From Lunularia cruciata (taxonomy: Eukaryota > Streptophyta > Marchantiopsida > Lunulariales > Lunulariaceae), in NCBI GenBank assembly GCA_948567375.1, contig OX419759.1, forward strand, positions 55,839,493 through 55,903,492: DNA of 64,000 nucleotides, read 5' to 3'. This document shows, piece by piece, positions 36,229 to 48,731 of this stretch (position 1 is the stretch's first letter; each line of letters starts with the position of its first letter). Both the position numbers and the translations under genes were made by a program. Below the pieces are notes generated by a model. The model saw nothing but the letters and a program-made list of their open reading frames with translations. It did no database searches and was not told where the DNA came from.

Positions 36229-37550
36229 TCTATGTCTTTGAGACAAATTGGACTTACCTGATACTATCATCTACAAAGGACTTTCCAAGATTTTATTCTG
36301 AACAAGATCCCAATGATAACAAAAGGCTGAGTTTTTGGTCACTAGAGATGACCTTTATGAAAGAGAACTTGAACACATATGACAAAGTTGCCTGTAGAGT
36401 GCTGAGTGTATGATCCACCCTTGCAGATTGACTCAATTGAGTCATTTGCTTAGCTGATGATATCACCGCGAACCATAGTGTAAACCGGAGTATAATGTGC
36501 TATCTTCTCATCCATCCATATTCTACCTTCAAGTCCAATTACAATCGCCATCGCTGCTACAACCGCGAACACTATTTAAACTCGACAAGAAAAGTACCTT
36601 TCAGCGCTGAATTAACGTGTTATTTCACTTGATTTTCCAATTCTTGTACTCATGTTAGCAAACGGTGAAATATAGTATTCTTAAAAGCGAAAAAATTGGG
36701 GTGAAGACGCTGGTTTCTACTCTGAATTTGCGTCGAATTCATGGAGATCGAACAACCCCCTTCGTTCCAGTTTCCTCCCACTCACACTAATGGCACTCTC
36801 TACTAATAGTAACTTGGGCGAAATCTTACATTTCTTTAGTTGCAGGAATATGCCCAGTGCATAGTTGATAACATTTTATTATTAGTCTAGATTTTATTTC
36901 GGCAATACAGTAATACAGGAAAAGCCGAAAAAAGTCTTTAGGCTTAACGGAAAAGTTGAAAAATTTTCAACACAAATAGATCGTGCTAAAGATACAAATC
37001 TCAAGAATCACAATTTATCACAAAGTACTACTACAGTCCTCCATCCTACAACTTCAAATTCCACCGTCATAAATGCCGGTGAGCCAGTATAATTATTCTT
37101 TCAAATGTCAAAACTTAGAGCCATCCATATATGATGGGGTTAATTTTACAGTCCTCATTTGTATCCTCTCACATCGACCGACATGCATATGTGTAGCATA
37201 AGTTAAAATCAAATTAAAGAACGACCAAGCATTATCTGCAGGATTACTTCCCTCCTTGGATCTTTGAAATGCTCCTGGCAGGTCTAAGCGGCGAAACACC
37301 GTCAGAAAGCAACTATACTACTATCATTACTATGCTTTCGGATTACCTCTAAGAGTTAAAAACGCACACAAACATACATACCAGAATGAAAGCGAAAAGA
37401 AATACATAGCACCAAGAAGTACAAGAGGGTAATCGAGCACGGGCCCAAAGAAACCGAGGGACGAAAACCGAAGCATCTAAGAGTTGGAAAATTTGAAAAC
37501 CTACTAGCTTTAGTACATGCCAGTTTATATTGATCCAAGATATGATTAAA

Positions 37551-37618
37551 AGAATTGTATCATAAGGATGTGTATTTTTCTGTAAGAATTGTATCATAAG
37601 GATGTGTATTTTTCTGTA
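37551..37618. repeat. Perfect 2 x 34 bp tandem duplication
   Basis: AGAATTGTATCATAAGGATG plus 14 more bases is repeated exactly twice, head to tail. The exact identity indicates a recent event. The surrounding minus-strand frame (37,349-37,705) passes through it but is not recognised. Confidence 0.95.
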
Positions 37619-40600
37619 ATTAACTGTCTTTCTCAAGTTGTAAAAGGATACGCAGCTTCTAAATCTGCACTCACGTGAGATCAGTGACGGGCAAAGATAT
37701 TTCATACTGCCGGGTGGGCACTATGCAGTTTGAACAAAAGTATTCTCTACGTAAAGTAACTAATTAGTATAGTGGACCCATCATTCAGACTTTTCTTCAT
37801 ATTCAAATTTGCTGATAGTGCTACACTATTTGAAATTTGAAATTTTATAGAATTATACAGTAATTTAACCTTTCATTTGACGTCCTTCATAAGTCGGCTT
37901 CTAATTGGCCAGTACTTATATTACTTAAATCTCTTTGAAATTATGCACACTTTGGCAGCTTAGTTTCCCTGCTTCCAGACGTGAACTGGGAGATACAAGT
38001 ATTCAGATACACCTAACTTGGCAAGTGATCGATGTTTTGTTATTTTATTTTATTTCCATGTGATGAATACCTCAAGTAAAAGAAGAAAGTAAGACACCAC
38101 AATCATCTAGAACTGATTTGGAGAGAGAGAAAAAAAGACTTTCTTTGAAGAGCTCCCATTAACTGATTTCAATATCTCGTATTTGGTGCTTGTCGACGAG
38201 ATTCATTCTATCGTATGACGACCATGGCCGAGGCAGTATTAAAAGCAGTGTATTCTGGAACTGGTGCATGGGTTCGGGCTACTGTACAAGGTGTGAAAAG
38301 TGGCGATCGACCTGAAAAGATGTTTTTGAGACATATACAGACCCAATGCGGAAACTCGAGGCCGCAAATTTATATGTACCCGAGCACATCTTGTTGAATC
38401 TTGTGATGCAATCATCAGCACCCTTACGTTATCTGCTGATCTATAAGACTACAGTGAAAGGTAATGACATCTTTTGAACAGTACATACAAATTTGTGGGG
38501 ACGCTCAAAATTTTTTGAATTAGATTGAATTAGAATCTACTGTGAGATTCTACTTTGCTTTCCCAGATTTGCTTAGGGACCCATAATCGAATTTCTAAAA
38601 CCAAATTGATACAAATTTTGTAATAAATTATATCAAGTGAGCAATGACAGTACTGTACCTTTTAAGCTGGCATTGCATTTGGTGGAAAACTTTTCTTTCT
38701 AATAATAGGTTTTCTTATTCTACAATCTTCATTTTATGCTGCGTTTTGTAACATCTATGAACAGTGGTCGGATGACAAGTTCTTAATATACCGGGTGTAT
38801 GTTTCGATTAGGCGCTGGATATTGAAGTTGCACATGTCTTAAACAGTCTATAACCAAAAAAATTATCCTAAGGATTTTATATTGAATGGTAAAACGTAAG
38901 CAAATTTCATTTTTATATTTATTTGTTATTCCTATTTTTTTTACTCCCTTAAACCGATTATCATCTACATGCAACTATAATTACATATTCATAAGCAGTA
39001 ACTTATTTTCATTTATATGCTTAATTTTTTATCATAATTATAGTTAATAATGATAAATAATCTCTAAGAAAGCTATTATTAAATCTTATGTTTGTATTGG
39101 TAATATATAACCTTGTAAATATTTGTATACAAAGGAGTGTGTCCAACCATATGAAACGTTAAAATTATTGATTATTATATTGATACTTAAACTATGTAGA
39201 TATTGAAATCATAACTATTATTATTACTATTTATTATGTATAAATCGTGTTGAATAATTCAAATATATTTTTAGCATTTACATATTTCAAGTATGAATTA
39301 AAAAATCTTTAAAATAAATTTTATATGCTATATAGTAAAAAATTTCAGATCTGAAGTACAGAAATTTTCAATGGATTCTACAATTTAGATCCAAGTCCTA
39401 TATAGTTTAGATTGAATCACCCTAGAAGTTAAACCTACTTGAATGACAAAAAGAATAAAATTTTGATATATAAACTCACCATGAGGATTCATTTGCGTTA
39501 TAGATATTTCATTACAAAAAATAAATTTGTAACTAAATTTGATGCTGTACGCAATTCTTATAAATAATTTTTCACTACTCAATTTTCACTACTCGTACTC
39601 TCTCTTACAAGCAATCTATTGGCTACTTGACCTAACAGTACATATTTACAAGTTTAGATCATTTTTGTTAAATGAATAGATGACTAAAACTCAAAAGCTA
39701 GTATCTCATATCTACCACCACTGCATTGGTATATCCACTCATTTTCCTTTTCCAATTGAAAAAGAAATTATGAAACCTCCAAATAATAGTATCTAGCTTG
39801 GTCTCTACTCTAAGTAAGTAGCACTCAAAGTACCAAAAAAAGAGTTGAAGCTTGATAAGTACATTCTATAAATAAATTGATGAATTATTTCTAACACTTT
39901 AGATATTTTAACTATCTAGGTAAATACATCATAAAAATTCCAAACTATCAAAGAGGATCAAGCATTTTCATAAAATGGCTTGTTTAATATTGTAGAAGTT
40001 AGAACATGCTTTAGTCCTTTATTCTCAATTATTTTTCCATTTTTAAAAGACAACATAGGTTACATGTTCTAGGGCATGATTGAGCATAGAGTTAAGATAC
40101 AATTCACTGATTTGAGGTAATACTTGTACCCTAGTTAGAAATGAATTTTATAGATATATTTGATTATTATTTGCAATGTATACTAGTCATATTCTTCTTA
40201 CTTTACTTTAAATATATGATTTTTATTATGATGATTAACACAGTGGTAAATTTACACCAGTTACATTACACCTGTTAAAGTAAAAATTAGTAAGTTAATT
40301 AAAATATAAGTATCAACTTATACTTATAATTTTTTAGAAGGTCATGCATCAAAATCTCCTTAGAAATTGTCTTTCATGAAATTCCCTTGGAACGCATCAA
40401 CTCTTGGGTTCATATACTTGCAACATATTTCCTTCTGGATCTGGACATTCAGATTCACCATCCATAACAAGAAAGAACTTGGGTTCACATAGAAATTTTC
40501 TAGTTTTGTTTAATTTCTCCATAAGAGATATGAGTGATCTTACCAAGATAGGCAACAGAATTATTTAGATACTCCGTAAGTAGTTGACATTAACATCAAT

Positions 40601-41403
40601 TACAAGTTTTGGTATCACTCAAAATTCGTTCTGGGGAGGTTTGGGGTGAAGATGCGATGAACTTGCTATTATAATATGGGTTTCTCATAGTGAGCTAGAA
40701 TCATTATGTTATTTTTAGATCAGGCTACACGTGACGAAGGAAAGGAGAACTCTGAAAGTGACTATGAGATTAAGTATTCTTCTCTGAATTACTTAAACCT
40801 AATATAGCATACGATATTTTTTATGTATTTAGGAAGATAAATCGGGACTACAAACAATTAAATAAGTAAGTAGTATCATGGCTATAGTTTTTGGTGTTAC
40901 TAGGTAATCCTGATGACAGTATGAAGGTTGATATCTCAACCCTGTCAGAATCACTCTACTTCACATACTAAAGAAAATCTCACGAGATCAACGAAGAATG
41001 TCCAGTAAATAACGAAACAAAATTTTAATGTTTATAGATTATGCAGATGAGTCCGTCTATATGCATCGGTAAAAACGCCAAGGTTTGAGTTCTGATACAG
41101 TGCTGATTCATATCACGACGGACCTGGACTCTAGAAAGCGGCGAGTTGCAGGAATAAGGTGCAAATAGAAGCTTAAATCTTGGTAAATATCGGTAAGGAA
41201 AAACACAGTTTTACACTAAAATTTCTAATTACTACTTAAACAAGTGTATCTAAGCTGTTTAGAATAAAGTAAAGTAAAGGTAATATATAAATCAAAAAAT
41301 ATTGTCACTACTAGAAAATGGAGAGAACTAGTAGAGATAGCCATGACCTGCTTTGCCGAGAACGTGAAGAGAGGACCACGAGCGCATTGAGCAGTAAGGA
41401 GAG
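37619..41403. other. No recognised gene; very AT-rich
   Basis: The stretch 38.8-40.6 kb is among the most AT-rich in the window. Frames are short. A 60-codon frame at 38,215-38,397 (MTTMAEAVLKAVYSGTGAWV...) looks protein-like but has no partner exon or domain I can name. Confidence 0.45.
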
Positions 41404-41615
41404 GCTCTTCTCATGCCGCTGGAGATGTGAATGGTTGAGAAGCCAAATCATCATAGAAGGCCTATGGTTACCCAAAACCACTGGTCTGGGTTAGAATAGA
41501 ACAGTGAGGGGAGCTCTTCTCATGCCGCTGGAGATGTGAATGGTTGGGATTGGAAGCTAAATCATCATAGAAGGCCTATGGTCACCCAAAACCACCAGTC
41601 GTCTGGGTCAGAGGA
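41404..41615. repeat. ~109-bp tandem duplication
   Basis: Two head-to-tail units start GCTCTTCTCATGCCGCTGGA at 41,404 and 41,513 and each ends near CACCCAAAACCAC and TCTGGGT. A few substitutions and small indels separate them. Non-coding as far as I can see. Confidence 0.9.
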
Positions 41616-41780
41616 GTCAGACATAGCATGATTACCACCTGCGTGATTAGGGATGTAGTCTGGATGCTCCAGAACTGAACTATACAGTCTACCAACTTAG
41701 CTACACCCCTACAGCCAGCTCAAGGGAACCATATGTTCTATGTTTTTGATATAAATGTTATTATAATCTGTTGTAACTTA

Positions 41781-41848
41781 TTTTGTCTCACCTTTGTACG
41801 GCTTGATGAGGGTATTCCCATCCTTCGTGTTTTTCTACGCAGTCGCCC
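41781..41848 (+). repeat. LINE 3' tail fragment
   Basis: TTTTGTCTCACCTTTGTACG through TTCTACGCAGTCGCCC. The octamer ATTATAAT occurs just before it (about 41,759) and again just after (about 41,868), a weak candidate for a target duplication. Confidence 0.75.
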
Positions 41849-41976
41849 TTTCATCTATCGACTATGATTATAATGCAAATATAGGTGAGGCTAAGTGTAC
41901 ATTCTACACCCCATATTACACACAACCGAGTCTTACAACGTGCTTATGGTAAACCTGACCTACAAACAAGGGTTGC

Positions 41977-42775
41977 TCAAGTTAGCTCTGGTTTGCACAG
42001 CGTACAGTAGAAGGTAGACCATGCATATGTTGCAGGTACTGCAGTTTCTTGCGCCGCCATTGCGGGATAGAGGGAGGATTGGACAGTGTAACCTGTGAAT
42101 GTCCCACCCTGAACTTCATGACATCCTGGACATCCTGGACATCCTGCCATCCATCCTGACGTGCCTTCTTGGATGTTGGCAGTTCCTGGGATGGGATCTG
42201 GTGTTACCGATGGCCTGTGGTGCACACAGCATCTGCTGATGCGACACGTGTATTGGTTGCCAGTCAACGGCGATATCACGGGAGGCACCAGCCGCCACCC
42301 GAGTCACCAGACCAACCATGCTCCATGCTCCATGAGTACATGGTAGTGGCGGGTCGGGTATCCGGTTTTCTGCTCCTTACGCAAGATAAACCAGGCAGGA
42401 CTCGAAAACGTGTTTATCTTTTAATCACGTTGCATTGCTCTTACTATCACATAACTTGGAGTCACGAAACGTGGTCGTCGCATTCACTGGGACCACAAAG
42501 AGAACCCGAGTTGTGCATGTTTGAGAGCATGGGCGACACGAAGGACTGATCCCATTGGGGAAGAAGTTGGCAAGAACGTCGCAGTGGTCTCCCCCGACCT
42601 TTAAGCGGCGCATATCGCATTGCATTAGCATGCAAGTATCACGGCATATGCACGTACCGTGGTTCTTTTGAGACTTCAAGAGCACTTCGTCTTTGTCGCA
42701 GCTGAAGTCACCATCTAAAGGGATGTTTTGAAGGTCGAGTGAACTGCTCGAACCACGGCGGAGTAACATGCTCAA
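41977..42775 (-). pseudogene. Possible two-exon gene or decayed gene, unidentified
   Basis: Two minus-strand frames with less AT-rich, more gene-like composition lie in tandem: 42,775-42,425 (116 codons, MSMLLRRGSSSSLDLQNIPL...) and 42,288-41,977 (103 codons, ...GYTVQSSLYPAMAAQETAVP...). A good donor (GGTACGTG) follows SQKNH in the first, which would make the rest of that frame intron. A GCPGCPGC run in the second comes from a CATCCTGGA-type 9-bp tandem repeat. I do not recognise either segment and found no convincing acceptor. Confidence 0.25.
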
Positions 42776-43290
42776 GTTCAGTCTCTCTCTATTCCATTTG
42801 CTTATTAGGTCTATAATATGGAATTACTGGCGAGTTCAAAATCTAAAGGGAGACCAATCAAGGTCATATGAAAGAGTCGTAGTTTCCTGCTATTCTTTAG
42901 ACGTCCCGTCCCGTCTAGTTTAACTTTACGAGTTGGAATGACTTCCAACAAGAAAGTAGTCAAGATTTAAGCAAATGGCGACAAAGAAGAGGCCATAGTA
43001 TTATAATCAGCAAGGTCCGCTTGTGTTCCATGTGGGTATTTGTCCTGAGTCTATATAACAATCTATTTTAGTATTGGCCCCGTGCATGATGCGTATGGCA
43101 AAAAACCATCTTGAACATATATAGTCCCTAGTCTCCAAAAATTATTCCATCCATAGTCTCTTCCCGTCCATTATCGTCCATTGTCACCGTTGTCTTAATA
43201 TTGTCCCCGTCCCCACGAACACTTCCGTCCATAGTCCCCCTCCCCTAGATACCTACCCTAGCAGTAGGTGCCAATCACCTTTTAAACGAA

Positions 43291-43370
43291 AAAGGTGACC
43301 ACGTAGAACACACGAAGGATAGAAAAACCCATCAAACCGTACAAGGGAGAGACAAAAGGAGGTAAGGGGA
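43291..43370 (-). repeat. LINE 3' tail copy
   Basis: On the minus strand: TTACCTCCTTTTGTCTCTCC, TTGTACGGTTTGATGGG, then GTTCTACGTGGTCACC. It starts just inside the main hairpin. It lies next to an opposite-strand tail (43,389-43,527) and LINE copy B. Confidence 0.8.
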
Positions 43371-43388
43371 AGTAAGATTTTCTACCAT

Positions 43389-43527
43389 ATCTTAGGTACT
43401 GTGAAGCAAATTCCTCCTACCAGTACTGTTGGAGCTTAGCTCCATTTCACTCCATCCATATGTTTTTTCCTTGAACAACTTGACGAGATCTTCCTATCCT
43501 TCTTGTTATACAAACATGGTCGCCCTC
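43389..43527 (+). repeat. LINE 3' tail copy, longer
   Basis: It begins upstream of the hairpin (CTTAGGTACTGTGAAGCAAA, cf. CTTAGGTGCGGTAGGGCAGA in copy A) and ends at CATGGTCGCCC. The palindrome has become GGAGCTTAGCTCC, where a G to A change on one side is matched by C to T on the other, keeping the stem. Confidence 0.72.
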
Positions 43528-43726
43528 TCTCATTTTCTACAATGCAATGACAAACATGAGAGTGGATGCAATGTACAGTACTTGGAATTCAGTAGCTGCG
43601 TCATCTGCATTACTATCAGAAATCAGGCTATTTACAAAGTGATTGAAGTCATGGAACATGTGGATTGAATTGTCTGTCTGGCGTAAAAGTTTTGGCACAA
43701 ACTCTTGCCGTTCAAATGCACTTTTT

Positions 43727-44897
43727 TCCTCTCGTTTTGAGGTTGATAGGCCGGTTTTGGAGACTTATATGACAGAGGTGGAGGGATGATCCTCTTCTCT
43801 CCATATGTTACTGCGGCAGAAGGGAGATAGTCTATCCCCACGGGTACGAGAGGATTTTTCACCTTTTGCTTCACTATCATCAGATTGGACTAAGGGTTTA
43901 CCGTCTTCCTTGATGGAGCAACAGTGTGAGCATACGCTACATTCTCTCTTAGTCGACTCATCCATTCCTCAGGCTATTAGAGCACGTCTTTGCTCTTGCT
44001 CCGGCAAGGGTGCAAGCTCTTGGATCCTAGCTTGACTGTGCATTAGGGCATTTTGACTCGCACCAGCTACTTTCTCTCTAGCGATGAGGTTTTGCCTAGG
44101 TTTGGTCCACCCATCTGCATCTTCATTACTCACTTGTGAGTGTGGTTCTACATTAGATGTAATAGTGGTCCACATGACACAATGTCTTTTTGGAGGACAA
44201 AGGATTGCTACCCATGATGCCATTAGGGACATAGTGTTTGCTATGGCACAAGAGAGTGGATACTTGGCTTGGAGGGAGCATTTGTGTGCTTTGCAGACTA
44301 CACGTGTTAGGGCAAACTTATACTTATTCTAAGATGATCAGGTGACAGTAGCGGATGTCATGGTCACGGACCCCACGCAAGATACAGTTTTGGAGGGAGT
44401 GATTACCCATCCCCCCTAGATGGGCGGCGAGTGCCAAAGCAGGTTGCAAGGTCTCCAAGTATAGGGACATGGAGCGAGGTCACCTCTTTGTTCCTCTAGC
44501 CTTGGAGTTATATGGAGCGATGTACACGGCCTTTGACACATTTTTTAGGGGAGTGCACGAGAGCTTATCATGTTAGGCACCAGGGGTACCACTCTCACTC
44601 TCATACTTTGTAGTATATTTTAGACAGCGTGTGTCCATTGCTCTACAAAGGACAGTGGCTAGAGCAATCCACTAGCCATTACCATCTTAAACTCCAGAGG
44701 AGAGCAATCACATCAGGTGATGTTTCTTTGGATGCTCCAGTTGTGTGTAGATTGTACGACTTACATAGCTCGGATATCTTAGGTGCGGTAGGGCAGATTT
44801 CTCATATAGACTCTATTGGAACTTAGCCCCATTTTACCTTTTTTGTCCCTCCGGCTGGACGGGGTCTTCCCATCCTTCGTTATTTCTATGCGGTTGT
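43727..44897 (+). mobile_element. 5'-truncated RLE-type LINE, copy B
   Basis: Collinear with copy A from about 4,325 onward, starting within the linker (VDRPVLETYMTEVEG). The zinc knuckle CECGSTLDVIVVHMTQC, RIATHDAIRD, TRVRANL and VADVMVTDP are present. The first catalytic-site Asp of RADL is Asn here, a TAA follows at about 44,330, and frameshifts after 44,400 break the KVSKY region. The 3' tail (44,770-44,897) has an unpaired hairpin GGAACTTAGCCCC. It is clearly inactive and more decayed than copy A in the nuclease. Confidence 0.85.
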
Positions 44898-46778
44898 CTT
44901 CTTTTCTTTGAAACTCAAAACGAAAGCAGTTCGATTTGCTCCCCTCTCGCTACTTGTCTTATCCAGTAGATGAGTTCAAGTTTGCATTTGATTGCTACTT
45001 ATCCGATGCAAAGCTTTGAACCCGGTAAGGATACCAGATTCAGATCTAGAAACTCCCTGAAATATGTTTGTTTTAGGATGAAGTAGATACAATTAATACT
45101 GTGTTGAGTAGTTTCATCCGTTTTGCGTCATGAAGGGTAGGGCCTCTAGAAGGATAGCTCCCCTTTCTCCATCCAATTTATCGTAGCCTAGGGAGGGCAC
45201 TACTATTTATGTTTGGAAGATTGTAATAACTCCATTTTGGAATATTCTTCGAGTCATGGTGATATGTGCTGATTTAGTAGGAAGACTGATGAACGGATGA
45301 AGTAAGATACATTCATCAAGATTGGACTACTGGCTGGATCATTAAGCATAAAATTTCTTCACTTCTCCTTTTTCAGCGCATGTCTTGAAACGACTTCTCT
45401 TATGACAGTGTAAGGAGCAATAAGAACATGTAGAGCCACGTTGAGAGTTCTATTCTAGTGCAGTACCGTCTTTTTTTTTGGGGATCGTGGACCTCCTTAA
45501 GCTCTTTGGAGGGTGTTGTAGTTCATCCCACCATCAAACAGCAAAAGTCAAAACATAAGTACAGTACTGGAGTTCGGTGATCTGATAATCTCACTTTGCA
45601 AGTAGATCGTGCTTATAAGAGTCTTAACGCTCAGCGACATGCTTAATTAGTGGACTCTATATGCGAGTTCTGGGCTTATCATAAGAGTGAGCAGTTCTAT
45701 CTACGGATAGAATCATGTCAATTCACAACTTTCTCGCTCTTGGGCCAGTGGTACCTTACAGGAATGGTCCCATGATCGACAACATGGAATTCAAAGTTGA
45801 GAGATAGAAATCTTGTGATTAGCATGGTTGGTGCAAGACCAACGCGGTTTTCCGAACAGTCCTTAAAGGGATATAATTTATTGAACCTTCGATTAGGCAA
45901 GTACAAACTAAGTGTGAACAGTTTCCGGTCCACTAGCGGTCTGGCAAATCGGTCGGTTTAAGCTCACAATAAAAAGGACATGGTCAGGACGCATGTGATA
46001 CATTCTACAAAATGGTCGGTTCAGTTCACCTTACAGATCATCTACAGTACTTTAATTACATATGCGCATACATGATTTGTGTCCAGCTTGATCTACAGTA
46101 CTTAACTACCTGCTTTGCAACATTGAATTCAAAAGTTTGCTTCCCGTTCTCTAAAATGTGGTTTGCCGGTATGAGGCGTTTGGACTCTCAAAAAGGGCGA
46201 AAGAAGACTCTGGGCAAAGCATACATGCTGTTAGAGATACATGAAAGGCGAAGTGGTGGGTGAAAGTCACCCTCGATGCTCTTGGAGCCCTTCTGAATCT
46301 AGAGGGGCAATAGGACAAAGCTATGTTGTACCTGGTGCTCATTGCTACAGTAACATGTATTGGAGTGAACTGTGCGGATGGTTCGGGTAACCTCTGATCG
46401 CATTGAACTGTTGATGCTACAGTGTTTCAAGGACCACTTTTTAAGCTGCAGGAATCTGGGCATCTGCTGATCATGGTTTGTAAAACCCCAGGTACAATTG
46501 GTTGGACTCTCAAAAATGGACGGAGAAACGGAAGCCGGGAAGAACATTATACCGGTGGAAGCTATTAGGAAGAACATAATCCCGGTGGAGGCTATTACGC
46601 AAAACCGGAGTTGGAGGCTACATTGTTGCCTAGGACAAGATCGGTGTTTCAGATATGGGAGTGAAAGATAGGAACGTGTCCGGCGCGACGTTAATTACTT
46701 GGGTTCATGCAGTATGTAGTCCCATCCTTCTTGTTATCACACGCGGTAACGTTTTCCCGGTTTATTTAGTAAACATTA
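44898..46778. other. No recognised gene
   Basis: A ~30-bp duplication (GGAAGAACATTATACCGGTG / GGAAGAACATAATCCCGGTG) lies at about 46,528-46,590. A weak LINE-tail-like stretch (CCCATCCTTCTTGTTATC...CGCGGTAACG) lies at about 46,729-46,755. Open frames at 45,718-46,577 are unassigned. Confidence 0.4.
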
Positions 46779-47337
46779 GGGGGTTCAGTTTTAGGATAGG
46801 TAATGTTTAGATTGTGTAATGTGTAATGTTCAGTTTTAGGATGTTTTACAGGCAGAGCACAATTTATAAAAGTTTTACTCATAAAATTTTGGATTCAAAA
46901 AGTGAATCTACCCGGAACTCTGTCTATGAGTAGAGTATTGGTACATAGAGTTTCAGTTTAAATGTCTGGTTTGTATATTAATGATACCTAAAATTTGATT
47001 AAGTATTAGTCTTTAGTTAACTTTTAGCTAACATAATGAGCGTGGACATGAGAGACAAGAGTATTTAAGACTCATGCGGTGTTTCAGTTTTGAAATTTTT
47101 TCCTCTCTGCGAGTGGTCGCGTGGTGACAAGATTTCTGTGCAAGTTCAATCTAGTACAATTAAGTTGGACGAACATCCGTAACACCCCGTAAAATAGTTA
47201 GGGGTCATGCAAAATGACCATAAATAATTTTAGGATTATGGGTATTTTACCGTAAGTCGTTCATAATCAAAAAAAAATTTACTCGTAAAATTTTTACGCG
47301 TTTTAGAGATCCCCGTAAACACTAAACTGAATCCCCC
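46779..47337. mobile_element. 559-bp MITE with GGGGG-TTCAGTTT inverted ends
   Basis: The left end GGGGGTTCAGTTTTAG and the complement of the right end GGGGGATTCAGTTTAG form terminal inverted repeats, with a further weaker match (GTAATGTTTA / GTGTTTACG) inward. Each end abuts TA, consistent with a TA target duplication. The left subterminal region repeats GTTCAGTTTTAGGAT twice (about 46,782 and 46,830). There is no open frame of note, so it is non-autonomous. Assignment to the Tc1/mariner group rests only on the TA. Confidence 0.7.
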
Positions 47338-47997
47338 TATTGTACTCACGAACTGACGGTGCTAAGGTTTTTGTAGATTTCTGGAAGGAAGTGTTCACCG
47401 AGAGGAAGCAAGGTGTAAGAAAGTTCGAAAAGCGAAGCTGAAAAGAAAATGTTAGAATTGAGGAATCGTGGCCCAGAGGTCATACAAAGGCCGAAGTGAC
47501 AGGCTTCAACCAAAAATAACTATATAAGCTTTAAGCTATTCAATTAGCTTTGGTGTGAACACAGTTCTAGTGGATGTAGACACGGAAGTACAATACTCTC
47601 ACTCAGCCATCAGAAATTTGAGAAGCTAGAACATGAACAATCACCAGCTGAGGTAAAAAGACAATTTTAACTTAGGTGGATTTAATGCCTTTGAGAAAAA
47701 ATGAACTACCATATAATTTTTGGTACAGTAAAGAATATTCATTATTCTTTACTCCACTTGTGTCCTAATGAAATGGTACTTGAAATCTATGTGCAATTGA
47801 ATTTTGATGTCAAAGAACACCATTGTTGCTACTTTATCTACCATATTACCGTAATATCTTATTATGAATTGTTGCAACCATATCGCACTGGGTGCAAAGG
47901 CACCCATTACAAAATATTCTGCTTCAGTAATTGAGATACCAACGATCTTCTGACGTGCAGAATAATTGATCATCCCTTAAGACGGATAAACCAGTAT

Positions 47998-48305
47998 CTG
48001 GATGGAGAACATTGCTTGTCTAGATATCCACCTCAGTTAGCATCACTAAACCCAAACAAGGACCGTGAAACTTTAAACTCCCTTTACTCAAGTGCATAAT
48101 TCACAGTACTTTTAATGTATCGGAAAACGCTTTCTATCGTCAAAATGTGTATGGAGAACATTGACTGTCTAGCTCTCCACCCCAATTAGCATCACTAAAT
48201 CTAAACAAGGGCCGTGGAACTCTAGACCTCCTGTATTTAAGAGCATATTTCACAGTACTATTGATGTATGGGGAAACTCATTTTATCGCCACAATGAGTA
48301 TGGGA
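47998..48305. repeat. ~150-bp tandem duplication inside the copia remnant
   Basis: Two diverged units repeat GTCTAG...TCCACC.CA.TTAGCATC, ACTAAA, CAAGG.CCGTG.AACT and TTCACAGTACT. Each covers the FRYIK/DANW part of the polyprotein, so the RNase H boundary is present twice on the minus strand. It arose after or during decay. Confidence 0.75.
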
Positions 48306-48698
48306 CCAAATTTGGCCAGATACTGTGAGAGTATATTTATTGATAACCCAAGTCTGGTCTTGTGCATATTGCGGCCCAATTCCAATTCCTCTTCCTGGGG
48401 CATATTAGTAGTGTTCCAGCAATTTCTCTCCAAATGCCGGTCTGCAATTTTGAAGTTCAAACTCCAAGTATTGACCGTGACTAAAGCGAAACCACCCTTA
48501 TGATATATCACGCTTTATCTTAATACTCAAACAATGATCCATAATAACCAAACTTGACATAGTCCATCAACTCCCCTTATGCATATACTAGACGTTGCCA
48601 TCTATTGATCACTTCAAGAAATCCAATGACAGTGAGCAAAGAATCAATGACTTAATACCATTATGAGATAATTGATTCAATCCATAAATTCAATCCAT

Positions 48699-48731
48699 TG
48701 GGTGTTAGTTGTCTTCAACAACTAACACCCA
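48699..48731. repeat. Perfect 14-bp hairpin
   Basis: Arms TGGGTGTTAGTTGT and ACAACTAACACCCA are separated by CTTCA. It sits within the unreadable middle of the copia RT. It is possibly a small template-switch product. Confidence 0.8.

Noticed and set aside
43632-43965. Minus-strand frames at 43.6-44.2 kb and the matching ones at 4.28-4.56 kb
   Set aside because: Shadows of the plus-strand LINE linker; they recur in both copies only because the DNA is homologous.
46714-46755. Possible thirteenth LINE tail
   Set aside because: Only CCCATCCTTCTTGTTATC and a CGCGGTAACG-like end match; too diverged to count.
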